This document shows positions 22,702 to 29,480 of a stretch of DNA of 29,493 nucleotides, piece after piece; position 1 is the first letter of the stretch, and the number at the start of each line of letters is the position of its first letter. A program made the position numbers and the translations under genes. Origin of the DNA: a virus; the IMG/VR virus record IMGVR_UViG_3300044516_000825, positions 1-29,493 of that record; one strand, written 5' to 3'. The notes beneath the pieces are model-generated. The model ran no database searches. It was not told the DNA's origin and saw nothing but the letters and a program-made list of their open reading frames with translations.

Positions 22702-24660
22702 ATGCTCGATCGTGCATTGGCCTGGGCCGCGGCAGGGTGGCCCGTGTTCCCCTGTAGTTCAACCGGCCACCCGGCCATCAAGGAGTGGCAGAAGAAGGCT
22801 ACCACGGACGAGGCCATCATTCGTGCGTGGGATTGGACGGACGCTCGCGTAGCTGCGGTGCCGGGTCTGGCGGGCTGCTTCGTGATCGACGTGGACGTGA
22901 AAAACGGCAAGGACGGCGAAACTTCACTGGCAAAACTGGAGGCAGAACATGACTTCGAAGCGTGGGAATACCCGCAGCAATCTACCCCCACGGGAGGGCG
23001 TCATATCTTTCTATTCGGGCAAGCCCCCTCATCCGTTCAGCGTTTGCTCGGTGAAGGTCTTGATACCAGAGGAGGGACTGGAGAGGGTGGGCTTGGCTTC
23101 GTCTACGCTTACGGGGATGAACCGCCCTGCGCTACAACTGATTGTCTGGTCGCGCCCCCCGGCCTCCTCCAAGCCCTTGCCCAAGGCAAAAGGGAAGTCA
23201 GTGAAGACCGAGAAACGCCGCGCGTCGAGCTGGACCAGCCCGCCAACGTCGAGAGGGCGCTGTCCTTCGTGCGCAACCTGCCGTCCCCGGACGAGGGGCA
23301 GCGCAACATAAACGTTTTCAAGACGGCCTGCACTTTGAAAGACTTGGGGCTTTCCCTTTCAAAGATATTTGAGGTGCTGGAGGATCACCCCAGTGTGACG
23401 GGAAACCCGCCCCTGTGTGAGGAAAACGAGGAGGAGTTCAATGCTACCGTTCGGTCGGCGTACAAGAACGGCCAAAGGCAACCCGGCATCGACGCAATCG
23501 ACGAAGGCACCCGCAACCGCGCCGCTGAAGGTTTCGACCTTGGAGAAGCGCGGGAGCAAGCGCCGCATGGCCGAGGTAAACGAAAGCTTACCTACTGGTC
23601 GGAAAGGCGCAGCCGCCCGAAGCCCCCGTGGCTGGTGAGGGGGGTATTCGCGAAGAACAGCCTGGCGGGCGTGTACGGCCCCGGTGGGGCATACAAGTCG
23701 TTCGTGGCGCTGGACCTCGCCTGCACACTGGCCAGCGGCAAGAAGACGTGGTTGGAGCGCGACGTGCGGGCGGAAGGCCCGGTGGTGTATATCAGCGGAG
23801 AAGGTACGATCGACCCGCGCGTGAGGGCCTGGGAGAAGCACCACAATACAATGGTGTCCGATAACCTGGCGGTATGGGACGGTATCGACCTGGCCGACGC
23901 CGCCCAGCTTGAGAGCCTGCTGGGGGGTGTAGCCGCCGCAAAGGAGGAGAAATGGGGCGGCAAAGGCCCGGTGCTGGTCATCGTTGACACCTTGGCGCGG
24001 GCGACCCCCGGCCAGGAGGAGAACGCAACGAAGGACATGGGCGAAATCGCAGATACATGTAACTCGCTGCGCCTGCATTTTCAGTGCTGTGTCATGCTGG
24101 TGCACCACACCCCGAAGGGCAGCCGGGATTGGAGGGGCGCGATCGCCATGTGGAACGCCCTCGACACTGGCCTTCTGGTCGAGAAGGTGCGCCCACTGTC
24201 CTGCCGCCTGAAACTGGTGCGCCAGAAGGATGGCATGGAGGGCATGGTGTGGCGGGGGCTCATGAAGCAGGTCCCCACGGGGTTCCCAGTCGAGGAGGGA
24301 GACGAGCCTGAGACGAGCCTGGTGCTGGAGGGCGTGGCCGAGGACGCAGCCGAGCCGGAAACGATGACCGCGCCCAAGGACGAGGCGATACGCAAGCGTC
24401 AGATCACCGAGACGATCGCGGTAGAAATGAACCGCGGCCAGATTGCGGAGAAGTATCTGGTGGCGAGTGGGCCGGAAGTGCTGGTGCCGGAGTTGGCAAA
24501 GTGGATGGAGACGGAGGGCGTGCGGGGCGCGGCGGCGTGGCTGCGTTCCGTGTTCAATCGGGGCGCGCTTAACACCGCGCACCCTCTGGCCCCGCGTGCG
24601 ATCGGGACCAAGGCGGTTACAGGCTTCCGGGGAGGTGTTATTCCTCCGGAGGGGGAGTGA
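22702..24660 (+). CDS. Primase-polymerase / RecA-like replicative helicase fusion
   Basis: 652 aa. The N-terminal ~180 residues are a primase-polymerase domain: AAAGWPVFPC, the metal site VIDVDVKNG (Asp63/Asp65), STPTGGRH (94-101) and a Gly-rich YAYGDEPP/VAPPGL end. A middle helical part (180-290) links to a RecA-like ATPase: Walker A GPGGAYKS (326-333), VVYISGEG, Walker B VLVIVDT (424-430), and a motif-3-like MLVHHTPKGSRDWRGA, as in RepA/AAA_25 helicases. It would prime and unwind DNA for the family A polymerase, replacing T7 gp4. AAGGAAACC precedes the ATG. The last 23 bp overlap a convergent gene. Confidence 0.88.
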   Translation: MLDRALAWAAAGWPVFPCSSTGHPAIKEWQKKATTDEAIIRAWDWTDARVAAVPGLAGCFVIDVDVKNGKDGETSLAKLEAEHDFEAWEYPQQSTPTGGRHIFLFGQAPSSVQRLLGEGLDTRGGTGEGGLGFVYAYGDEPPCATTDCLVAPPGLLQALAQGKREVSEDRETPRVELDQPANVERALSFVRNLPSPDEGQRNINVFKTACTLKDLGLSLSKIFEVLEDHPSVTGNPPLCEENEEEFNATVRSAYKNGQRQPGIDAIDEGTRNRAAEGFDLGEAREQAPHGRGKRKLTYWSERRSRPKPPWLVRGVFAKNSLAGVYGPGGAYKSFVALDLACTLASGKKTWLERDVRAEGPVVYISGEGTIDPRVRAWEKHHNTMVSDNLAVWDGIDLADAAQLESLLGGVAAAKEEKWGGKGPVLVIVDTLARATPGQEENATKDMGEIADTCNSLRLHFQCCVMLVHHTPKGSRDWRGAIAMWNALDTGLLVEKVRPLSCRLKLVRQKDGMEGMVWRGLMKQVPTGFPVEEGDEPETSLVLEGVAEDAAEPETMTAPKDEAIRKRQITETIAVEMNRGQIAEKYLVASGPEVLVPELAKWMETEGVRGAAAWLRSVFNRGALNTAHPLAPRAIGTKAVTGFRGGVIPPEGE

Positions 24661-25039
24661 GGTCAGGGCTCCACGCAAACCTTAGAGGGTGTGTCCCCAC
24701 GTAGGCGGGGGCCATCGGGTGAGAAGGGTCCAGCCCTTCCCCATTGCGACCGGTAACCATGCGCAGCCAGCGCGCCAGGCGGGCCTTCTGTTGAGCAGTC
24801 TTGCCGCTCCAGTCCCCACCCTTCACGATCGCGTCGACCGTCATCTGGCAGGCCCCTGGGTAGCGCTTGCGCTGCGCCACGAGGGCGTCGTAGCAGTAGC
24901 CGTACCAATCGAGGCGCTCCGCGGCGGGGGAGGGCGAACGCGACTTGCGCGGGCGCTCCAGGTGACCGAGCTTCTTCACGGCTCGCAGGACATCGTCGCG
25001 GAATTGGCGCAGGCGGATAAGCTCAAGATCGTCGGCCAC
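24638..25039 (-). CDS. Basic helical hypothetical protein, convergent with the primase
   Basis: About 133 aa, starting VADDLELIRLRQFRDDVLRA, with RLDWYGYCYDALVAQRKRY and GGDWSGKTAQQKARLARWLRM. No family recognised. The GTG at 25039 has AAAGGA six bases upstream; an ATG at 25054 is an in-frame alternative without one. A TTGACA/TACACT promoter lies just upstream, so the gene is expressed alone from the control region next to it. The Pro-rich C-terminus runs into the primase 3' end on the other strand. It might be a regulator or a packaging-related protein; nothing decides this. Confidence 0.6.
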   Translation of the reverse strand: MADDLELIRLRQFRDDVLRAVKKLGHLERPRKSRSPSPAAERLDWYGYCYDALVAQRKRYPGACQMTVDAIVKGGDWSGKTAQQKARLARWLRMVTGRNGEGLDPSHPMAPAYVGTHPLRFAWSPDLTPPPEE

Positions 25040-25070
25040 GGGTGGTCCTTTCATGTGGTGCGGATGAGCC

Positions 25071-25099
25071 AGTGTAAAAGCTCATTGCCGCGCTGTCAA
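25071..25099 (-). promoter_or_regulatory. Strong sigma70-type promoter for the 24638-25039 gene
   Basis: On the minus strand a perfect TTGACA (25099-25094) and TACACT (25076-25071, four of six) are 17 bp apart. A TGCGTCA box abuts the upstream edge of the -35 element, suggesting control by whatever binds those boxes. Confidence 0.65.
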
Positions 25100-25250
25100 T
25101 GACGCAAATATTAACTGGTTTATAAGGGTTTGTTTGCGTCGTTATGGGGGTGCGTCAACAACGATTTTTGGAGAATGGTCGGAAAAAAGCTTGATGACGC
25201 ATTGTTGAAGACGCAGTAAATGTATTAGTTTTCAACGGGTTAGCAGCGTC
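25100..25250. promoter_or_regulatory. Cluster of six GACGCA/TGCGTC boxes in a non-coding region
   Basis: GACGCA occurs at 25101-25106, 25195-25200 or so, and 25210-25215; its complement TGCGTC at 25135-25140 and 25151-25156; and a five-base GCGTC at 25246-25250. The spacing is irregular and both orientations occur. The boxes sit between a leftward promoter and the rightward gene at 25454 in an AT-richer stretch, so they are candidate operators or initiator-protein sites of a replication origin. The 25040-25453 gap has no credible gene. Confidence 0.5.
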
Positions 25251-25271
25251 TATGGTATATGCGTTATCATC

Positions 25272-25319
25272 CCTTATCTATCTCTCTCTCCCCTGTAAGG
25301 GGGAGAGTAGGAGATAAGG
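25272..25319. promoter_or_regulatory. Strong two-part hairpin in the non-coding region
   Basis: CTCTCCCC (25286-25293) pairs with GGGGAGAG (25300-25307) around a six-base loop, and CCTTATCT (25272-25279) pairs with AGATAAGG (25312-25319) outside it, leaving a short asymmetric internal loop. There is no T-run on either side, so it is not a standard terminator. A second, looser GC stem (25410-25432) follows before the next gene. An RNA leader structure, protein-binding site or origin element are possible. Confidence 0.55.
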
Positions 25320-25453
25320 TAGATGATGAAGATGTTTGAAAATAACCTGCGGTCGGTTTGCGGGGGTTCGCGCTCAAGAACGCCACCCGTGGCCTAACGA
25401 TGGTTTGTGCCCCGTAGATTGCAGATGCGGGGCGGGTGGTGTAGGGTGGTTCG

Positions 25454-25897
25454 ATGACAGATATCACCAGCAAGCCCGATCTGGAGACGTTGAGGGATGA
25501 TCTCAGGATGGGGAGGCACCGCAAGGCGTTCTCCAGCCTCAGGGCCATGCGCAGGCTCCTGGAGCGTACCACGGTGGAGTGCTACGAGGGTCTAAGGCCC
25601 ATGAAGGACATGGCGGCGGTTGCGGTCGCCGTGAAGGCCATGGCCGAGATATTCGTTGCCGAGAAGACCCTGGTAGCTGCGGGCCTCGACATGGAGGAGA
25701 GCAGCCAGCATCCCCTGGGGCATGACGGTGGGATGCCCGAGCTAGCGCCCCGGAACTATCGATCGGTCACGAAGTCGTACAAGAAGGGCACAGGAGCCCG
25801 CGGGACGCCGGTCAGCGAGTTTAAGGTCGTGGAGGAAGGCGAGAGCGTCGGAACGCCCCTGGACCAGATTACGGACCAGATGGAAGAACAGTTCTGA
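25454..25897 (+). CDS. 147-aa hypothetical protein
   Basis: The N-terminal half is helical (LETLRDDLRMGRHRKAFSSL, AVAVAVKAMAEIFVAEKTLV) and the C-terminal half is Gly/Pro/Ser-rich and acidic, ending DQITDQMEEQF. I recognise no family. A small terminase subunit was considered because of size and its position after replication genes, but I see no helix-turn-helix. GGGTGG lies seven bases before the ATG. Rightward, alone, between two control regions. Confidence 0.6.
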   Translation: MTDITSKPDLETLRDDLRMGRHRKAFSSLRAMRRLLERTTVECYEGLRPMKDMAAVAVAVKAMAEIFVAEKTLVAAGLDMEESSQHPLGHDGGMPELAPRNYRSVTKSYKKGTGARGTPVSEFKVVEEGESVGTPLDQITDQMEEQF

Positions 25898-26285
25898 CTT
25901 TTCCTGCGGGGAAATTCGAAATCCTGCCAGCCTGATTTCAGGCGCGCGATCGAAAAAGCACTTGGCGATATAGGATTAAAAAGTGGCCTGGCGTGCCACA
26001 AATATGTATTGGTATTTGTGTCAACAGAGTAGTGTTATAACATACCAAATGAGTGGGGGCTCACGTTATCGGCGCTAATGTGAGCGCGCGCTCATTTCTA
26101 GGGCAAGCCCGGTCGATTGGCCCCCTAGCCGCGTCCAGCTATCGCCCGGCATTATTTTTCAGGATGGCGCGTTTTTCCGTTTGCATGTGTATCCTGGCTA
26201 TGGGATGAATGTGGACCGGCCAGGCAATAGCCCCCGGTTTGCTGACGGGTTAGCCGTCTATTGTAGCACGTTTGAGGAGATTACT
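25898..26285. promoter_or_regulatory. Left control region of the small-gene cassette
   Basis: This 388-bp gap has no credible gene. It holds a palindromic word TGTTATAACATACC (26033-26046), a perfect 14-bp palindrome TGAGCGCGCGCTCA (26081-26094), CCCCCTAGCCG (26121-26131) and GTCCAGCTATCGC (26133-26145). The first and third words recur in the right control region and the last recurs at 28778. A weak minus-strand stem-plus-T run (GTGGC/GCCAC followed by TTTTT, about 25978-25998) could stop leftward transcripts. No convincing sigma70 boxes were seen. Confidence 0.55.
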
Positions 26286-27398
26286 ATGCAGGAAAGCACT
26301 TTTGTTTATGCGGCCTTGGCCGCTTGGCGCGGACACAAAGAAGCGCCCAAAGAGGCAAGGCACGGTGTTCTGTCATACACCGCAGAGTGCATTTTCGATC
26401 ATCGCAGGCATGAGCCAGTGGCTTGGCCTATTGGCAAAGGGAAGCGCCGCGCCATTGTGATTGGCCAGCTGCGCGGCAGGCGTTATGGCCCTTGGGGCAG
26501 GCCAAGCGATTGCGTCGCGACCATGGTCCAGCGCGCTATCAATCCGGCCGTTGACAGCGTGGCGATTGTCCTGCCTTGGGACGTGGTGCCTGAGGCTAAA
26601 GCCCCGGACTGGCAAGCGGTTGCCGTTTCTTGCGCTTCACACAATCACTATGCAGAGGCAGTCGCCATTGCGCGCGCCATTGGCATGGCGGTTAGCAAGA
26701 TTCCCCGGCCGGTATATTCCGCGCCGGATATCTATCGTGGGTATCGAAGGGGCAACGAAACGCAAACGGCATTGGACGCGCTAGACCCCGTCAAGGTCAA
26801 GGCGAAGCGCGTGAGGGAACGTAAAGAACGGAAATACAATGAAGCGGTACGGGCTTTTGACCGGCTTGTCGCACACGCGGTGAACCGGGATAGCGATTAT
26901 ATCCTCGCGACTGCGGCTTGCTTGCGGTCCGGGCCTAGCGTTCAGTCCATTGCCGCTGCGTTGGGATTGCCGCTCGATACCTATATTAAGTTTGCCTATT
27001 CCGATGGCAAAGGTACGCAGCGGACAAGCCACCAATACACGCAGGATGAATTGAGCGGGGTGGTTCCGACTGCGTATGTAGAGCCGCGTATATGCCAGTC
27101 CGGATACCATTTTACCAATATTGAGAATTGGTACCAATGGGCAAAGGGTGACTGCTACCTAGTGAAGCCGGAAACACCTATCACAGGGCAACAAGCCGAC
27201 AAATTCGTATCCGGTTCCATTCGTTTTGTGCGCAAGCTGGGAAGCGCGCAAGATATCCAGCGCGAAGCCGCGCAAGCTGGTAAATCGTGGGACGCGCGGT
27301 ACGGGAATGACCCATATGACGCGCGTGCCAATATCGAAGCGGAATATCGTTCGTTCATGATCGCGCCCAAGCGCTCCGATTTTGGTTTGGAGGATTGA
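26286..27398 (+). CDS. 370-aa orphan protein, first gene of the small-gene cassette
   Basis: The start at 26286 is set by GAGGAG seven bases upstream; an ATG at 26181 in the same frame has none. The N-terminal ~170 residues alternate strands and helices (AIVIGQLRGRRYGPWGRP, SVAIVLPWDVV, YAEAVAIARAIGMAVSK). A basic helical linker follows (KVKAKRVRERKERKYNEAV), and then a C-terminal part with RICQSGYHFTNIENWYQWAKGDCYLV. One cysteine-glycine-tyrosine-histidine cluster could be a small binding site, but I cannot name a family or activity. Codons use more A/T at third positions than the phage core genes. Confidence 0.65.
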   Translation: MQESTFVYAALAAWRGHKEAPKEARHGVLSYTAECIFDHRRHEPVAWPIGKGKRRAIVIGQLRGRRYGPWGRPSDCVATMVQRAINPAVDSVAIVLPWDVVPEAKAPDWQAVAVSCASHNHYAEAVAIARAIGMAVSKIPRPVYSAPDIYRGYRRGNETQTALDALDPVKVKAKRVRERKERKYNEAVRAFDRLVAHAVNRDSDYILATAACLRSGPSVQSIAAALGLPLDTYIKFAYSDGKGTQRTSHQYTQDELSGVVPTAYVEPRICQSGYHFTNIENWYQWAKGDCYLVKPETPITGQQADKFVSGSIRFVRKLGSAQDIQREAAQAGKSWDARYGNDPYDARANIEAEYRSFMIAPKRSDFGLED

Positions 27399-27400
27399 GC

Positions 27401-27571
27401 ATGGCGCGCTTTAACGATGACAACGATGCGGCCCCCCTGGCGCGTTTCCTCGCGCGCTACTCGCCACAAGGCGCATTGCCTGTAGACGTGGCAATCGCAA
27501 TGCAGGATGCAAACCAGCGGAGGCCGGGCATCCTGGCACCGCGCGCCGATATCGAAGAAAGGGAGGAATAG
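27401..27571 (+). CDS. 56-aa hypothetical protein
   Basis: The frame MARFNDDNDAAPLARFLARY, then SPQGALPVDVAIAMQDANQR and an acidic end DIEEREE. It starts two bases after the preceding stop and ends three bases before the next ATG; its last codons (GGGAGGAATAG) double as the next gene's ribosome site. GGAGG lies before its own ATG. Small, soluble, no family recognised. Confidence 0.6.
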   Translation: MARFNDDNDAAPLARFLARYSPQGALPVDVAIAMQDANQRRPGILAPRADIEEREE

Positions 27572-27574
27572 GCT

Positions 27575-27865
27575 ATGTCCCACAAGTATGATGTGGAATA
27601 TACGGATACATTCGGGGGCGAGCCTAACTATTGTTGGGTCCGCCGCGCTACTGTCGCCATGCCTGAATTGACCCACTACGGGTACGATGGCGGGACCAAC
27701 TATGCTAAGGCTAACAAGGTCGCCAATCGCGAGCTAATGCGCAGGGCAAAGGCTGCGGTTGGTCTGACTGGTGTGAGGGGCAAGCGATACGATCATGGCG
27801 ACACGCTGGAATTTCGGCCGTATCGTTGCGCCACCGTCATGTTCGTCAACTATCAGAAGGGATAG
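27575..27865 (+). CDS. 96-aa conserved phage hypothetical protein
   Basis: The opening KYDVEYTDTFGGEPNYCWVRR, the centre KANKVANRELMRRAKAAVGLTG and the end LEFRPYRCATVMFVNY form a pattern I have met in small genes of alphaproteobacterial phages and plasmids: a strand-helix-strand protein with two or three cysteines. No function is known to me. GGGAGG ten bases upstream of the ATG is a strong ribosome site. It is followed four bases later by the next gene. Confidence 0.7.
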   Translation: MSHKYDVEYTDTFGGEPNYCWVRRATVAMPELTHYGYDGGTNYAKANKVANRELMRRAKAAVGLTGVRGKRYDHGDTLEFRPYRCATVMFVNYQKG

Positions 27866-27868
27866 GTC

Positions 27869-28117
27869 ATGAGCAAGGAGTACAATGGCCACCCCTCAAA
27901 AGGGCATTGGAACGTCGCTCTATGGATTGGCAACGACGAACCTATTTATCGTTTCGCCATGGATTGCATAGCCGGTGCCAAGGCGAAAAATGCCGCGCGA
28001 TGGGTCGCCATAGCTGCCCATCGTTTCCTGGCCGTCTATGGTGAGGAAAAGACGCCGGATGGCTTCAAATACACTACGGCTCGCGTGCGCGCCGCACTGC
28101 GGGATTTGGGAGAATGA
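27869..28117 (+). CDS. 82-aa conserved phage hypothetical protein
   Basis: The start EYNGHPSKGHWNVALWIGND resembles the 'YNG-(W/H)...W-NV-LW' opening of a family common in phages and bacteria (I recall DUF7249, not certain). It is followed by YRFAMDCIAGAKAKNAARWV and KTPDGFKYTTARVRAALRDL. Small helical, aromatic-rich protein of unknown role. The stop overlaps the next ATG (ATGA). Confidence 0.68.
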   Translation: MSKEYNGHPSKGHWNVALWIGNDEPIYRFAMDCIAGAKAKNAARWVAIAAHRFLAVYGEEKTPDGFKYTTARVRAALRDLGE

Positions 28118-28392
28118 CGATGGGCTACAGTATATCAGACTTCAGGCGCGACATGCGCCAAGGGCCGTGGGCGTGGCCGGGGGGATATCCCGTTTACTTT
28201 GTCATGAGTGATGGTGAAGCGCTGTCATTCAAGGCCGCACGCGAGAATAGGCGTCTGATACTTGAAGCGATACGCGACCATGACTTTACAGGATGGCGTG
28301 TTATTGGCGCGGATATCCAATGGGAAGATACCAGCCTGTATTGCGCCGATAGCGGGGGGCGTATCCTGTCAGCTTATGGTGAGGATGAATGA
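28114..28392 (+). CDS. 92-aa protein resembling a small zinc-ribbon family that has lost its cysteines
   Basis: The pattern FRRDMRQGPWAWPGGYPVYF, then VMSDGEALSFKAARENRR, GWRVIGADIQWEDTSLYC and RILSAYGED matches small proteins of phages and alphaproteobacteria in which the second and fourth segments carry CxxC pairs. Here the first pair reads SFKA and the second CADS, so only one cysteine is left and zinc binding is unlikely. The comparison is from memory. ATG overlaps the previous stop; its TGA overlaps the next ATG. Confidence 0.65.
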   Translation: MTMGYSISDFRRDMRQGPWAWPGGYPVYFVMSDGEALSFKAARENRRLILEAIRDHDFTGWRVIGADIQWEDTSLYCADSGGRILSAYGEDE

Positions 28393-28481
28393 AGCCGCGC
28401 CATGTGATCGAAGGCCGCGAAACACTCGCGACCTTGGGAGCAATAGCCCTGGCCATCATGCTGCTAGGCTGGATTATGTGA
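28389..28481 (+). CDS. 30-aa single-membrane-helix microprotein
   Basis: MKPRHVIEGRETLATLGAIA followed by LAIMLLGWIM: a basic N-terminal arm and one hydrophobic helix (about residues 12-30) ending at the stop. The ATG overlaps the TGA of the previous gene and GTGAGGA precedes it at the right distance, which argues for translation despite the size. Inner-membrane, N-in topology is predicted by the basic arm. Role unknown. Confidence 0.5.
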   Translation: MKPRHVIEGRETLATLGAIALAIMLLGWIM

Positions 28482-28496
28482 GAGGGGGATAGGGTT

Positions 28497-28700
28497 ATGG
28501 TAATTATGAACGGGTTAGAGGTATATGAAGATTGTGGCCGCAGGGCTGCGAAAGCTCGCAACGATGGCGATGAAGCGCGCGCCAAATTTGAAGACCAGCA
28601 CTACAGGAAGATGCGAGCGCTAGAACCTGCGGGATATAGGCGACAAGCGGACCAAGCGTATAACTCAGGGTATATAGCAGCCCGTAATGCCAGGCGATAG
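28497..28700 (+). CDS. 67-aa charged helical hypothetical protein
   Basis: MVIMNGLEVYEDCGRRAAKA, then an Ala/Arg/Glu-rich helix (EARAKFEDQHYRKMRALEP) and QADQAYNSGYIAARNARR. GGGGG eight bases before the ATG at 28497 supports this start; an ATG at 28506 is the alternative. No family recognised. A strong terminator follows, ending this transcription unit. Confidence 0.58.
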   Translation: MVIMNGLEVYEDCGRRAAKARNDGDEARAKFEDQHYRKMRALEPAGYRRQADQAYNSGYIAARNARR

Positions 28701-28718
28701 GCTGGATCATGTGAAGGG

Positions 28719-28748
28719 AAGCCCGGTTTATTCCGGGCTTTTCTTTTT
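28719..28748 (+). terminator. Intrinsic terminator inside the small-gene cassette
   Basis: AAGCCCGG (28719-28726) pairs with CCGGGCTT (28733-28740) across a six-base loop and is followed by TTCTTTTT. It closes the unit that began with the 370-aa gene. Confidence 0.88.
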
Positions 28749-28769
28749 GCTTGCCATGTGGATAAGTCG

Positions 28770-28790
28770 GCGATAGTGTCCAGCTATCGC
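28770..28790. repeat. Inverted repeat GCGATAG/CTATCGC between terminator and next gene
   Basis: Perfect seven-base arms (28770-28776 and 28784-28790) flank TGTCCAG. The right arm with part of the loop, GTCCAGCTATCGC (28778-28790), is an exact copy of 26133-26145 in the left control region. It lies 17 bp before the 47-aa gene, a likely operator position. Confidence 0.55.
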
Positions 28791-28806
28791 AACGGGAGCA
28801 ATTGAA

Positions 28807-28950
28807 ATGACGCATGAGCCGGTTTTTAACTTCTATACCCGTCGAGTAGGGGGATTGCGCTTTGTGTGGCTTGGGCGCTTTGTCTTTTCGTTTTGCGTCC
28901 GCCGTGAAATGCGCGACCCGCGCCCCTGTCCCTGGCAGGGTGAGCAATAG
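28807..28950 (+). CDS. 47-aa conserved small protein ('FYTRRVGGLRF' family)
   Basis: The sequence NFYTRRVGGLRFVWLGRFVF, then SFCVRREMRDPRP, resembles a small family that I recall from alpha- and betaproteobacterial prophages and plasmids, with the conserved (F/Y)-(Y/H)-TRRVGGL and F-x-F-C elements. GGGAG lies eight bases before the ATG. It is basic and beta-rich and may bind nucleic acid or membrane, but no role is known to me. Confidence 0.65.
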   Translation: MTHEPVFNFYTRRVGGLRFVWLGRFVFSFCVRREMRDPRPCPWQGEQ

Positions 28951-28985
28951 TTAAGCGCTTGATTGACCAAGGAAAGGATATGCAA

Positions 28986-29147
28986 ATGCTATCGACTGAC
29001 ACAAAGCCCCTTGAGCGGTATGATCCCTCGCCGGACACAAGCCCGTTCGCAGAATTGTTAACGTGTATCGCCGTCACGGTGGGATACATGATGGGCGCTA
29101 AAGACTACTGGCCGCACGGTGACACGCCATTTCCCCGAGCCCACTAG
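28986..29147 (+). CDS. 53-aa hypothetical protein
   Basis: Starting at the ATG eight bases after GGAAAGG, the frame reads MLSTDTKPLERYDPSPDTS, then a mildly hydrophobic helix FAELLTCIAVTVGYMMGAK and DYWPHGDTPFPRAH. Upstream ATGs at 28959 and 28980 are less well placed for the ribosome site. Could be a weakly membrane-associated protein. Followed by a strong terminator. Confidence 0.5.
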   Translation: MLSTDTKPLERYDPSPDTSPFAELLTCIAVTVGYMMGAKDYWPHGDTPFPRAH

Positions 29148-29170
29148 CCTAATCCCCCTCGATCGAGCCT

Positions 29171-29197
29171 AAGCCCGCCTTGCGCGGGCTTTTTCTT
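29171..29197 (+). terminator. Intrinsic terminator at the end of the small-gene cassette
   Basis: AAGCCCGC (29171-29178) pairs with GCGGGCTT (29184-29191) around a five-base loop, then TTTCTTT. It lies 23 bp after the last small gene. Confidence 0.88.
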
Positions 29198-29199
29198 TG

Positions 29200-29470
29200 C
29201 CTGCGGTCCAGGCCAGCTGGCCTAAGTCATTGATCCCATTGGCCCTTATAACGCCGCATGGGCAAGAACATCGCGTAATAGGCATTACGGCATATCTAAC
29301 CCCCTAGCCGGTTGGCGATAGGTAGTGAGCGCTCACTCGCCCCTGGGTTGGAATGTTATAACATACCCCCCGAAATCTGGCGATCGCGACCCCCCTACCC
29401 CCGCCGCCAGGATGGGTCCCCGGCCCCTGCCCCATCACGGTTGGAAATATTGGGTTATTTTTTAAAATTT
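29200..29470. promoter_or_regulatory. Right control region of the small-gene cassette
   Basis: No gene is seen here. It contains CCCCCTAGCCG (29300-29310), a perfect 14-bp palindrome AGTGAGCGCTCACT (29324-29337) and TGTTATAACATACC (29354-29367). The first and last words are exact copies of those in the left region, in reversed order. Downstream, TTGGAA (29441-29446) and TAAAAT (29463-29468), 16 bp apart, form a modest promoter before a possible gene start at 29481. Confidence 0.55.
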
Positions 29471-29480
29471 AGGATGAACT

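Noticed and set aside
23359-24678. 439-aa leftward frame opposite the primase-helicase
   Set aside because: The opposite strand encodes complete prim-pol and Walker motifs; this frame has shadow composition.
25454-25897. Small terminase subunit
   Set aside because: Size fits but no helix-turn-helix is visible and no large terminase gene is adjacent.
25930-25943. Terminator after the 147-aa gene (GCCTG/CAGGC stem)
   Set aside because: The stem is short and no T-run follows.
26181-26285. Upstream start extending the 370-aa gene by 35 residues
   Set aside because: No ribosome site at 26181, while GAGGAG precedes 26286 at ideal distance, and the extra segment lies in the control region.
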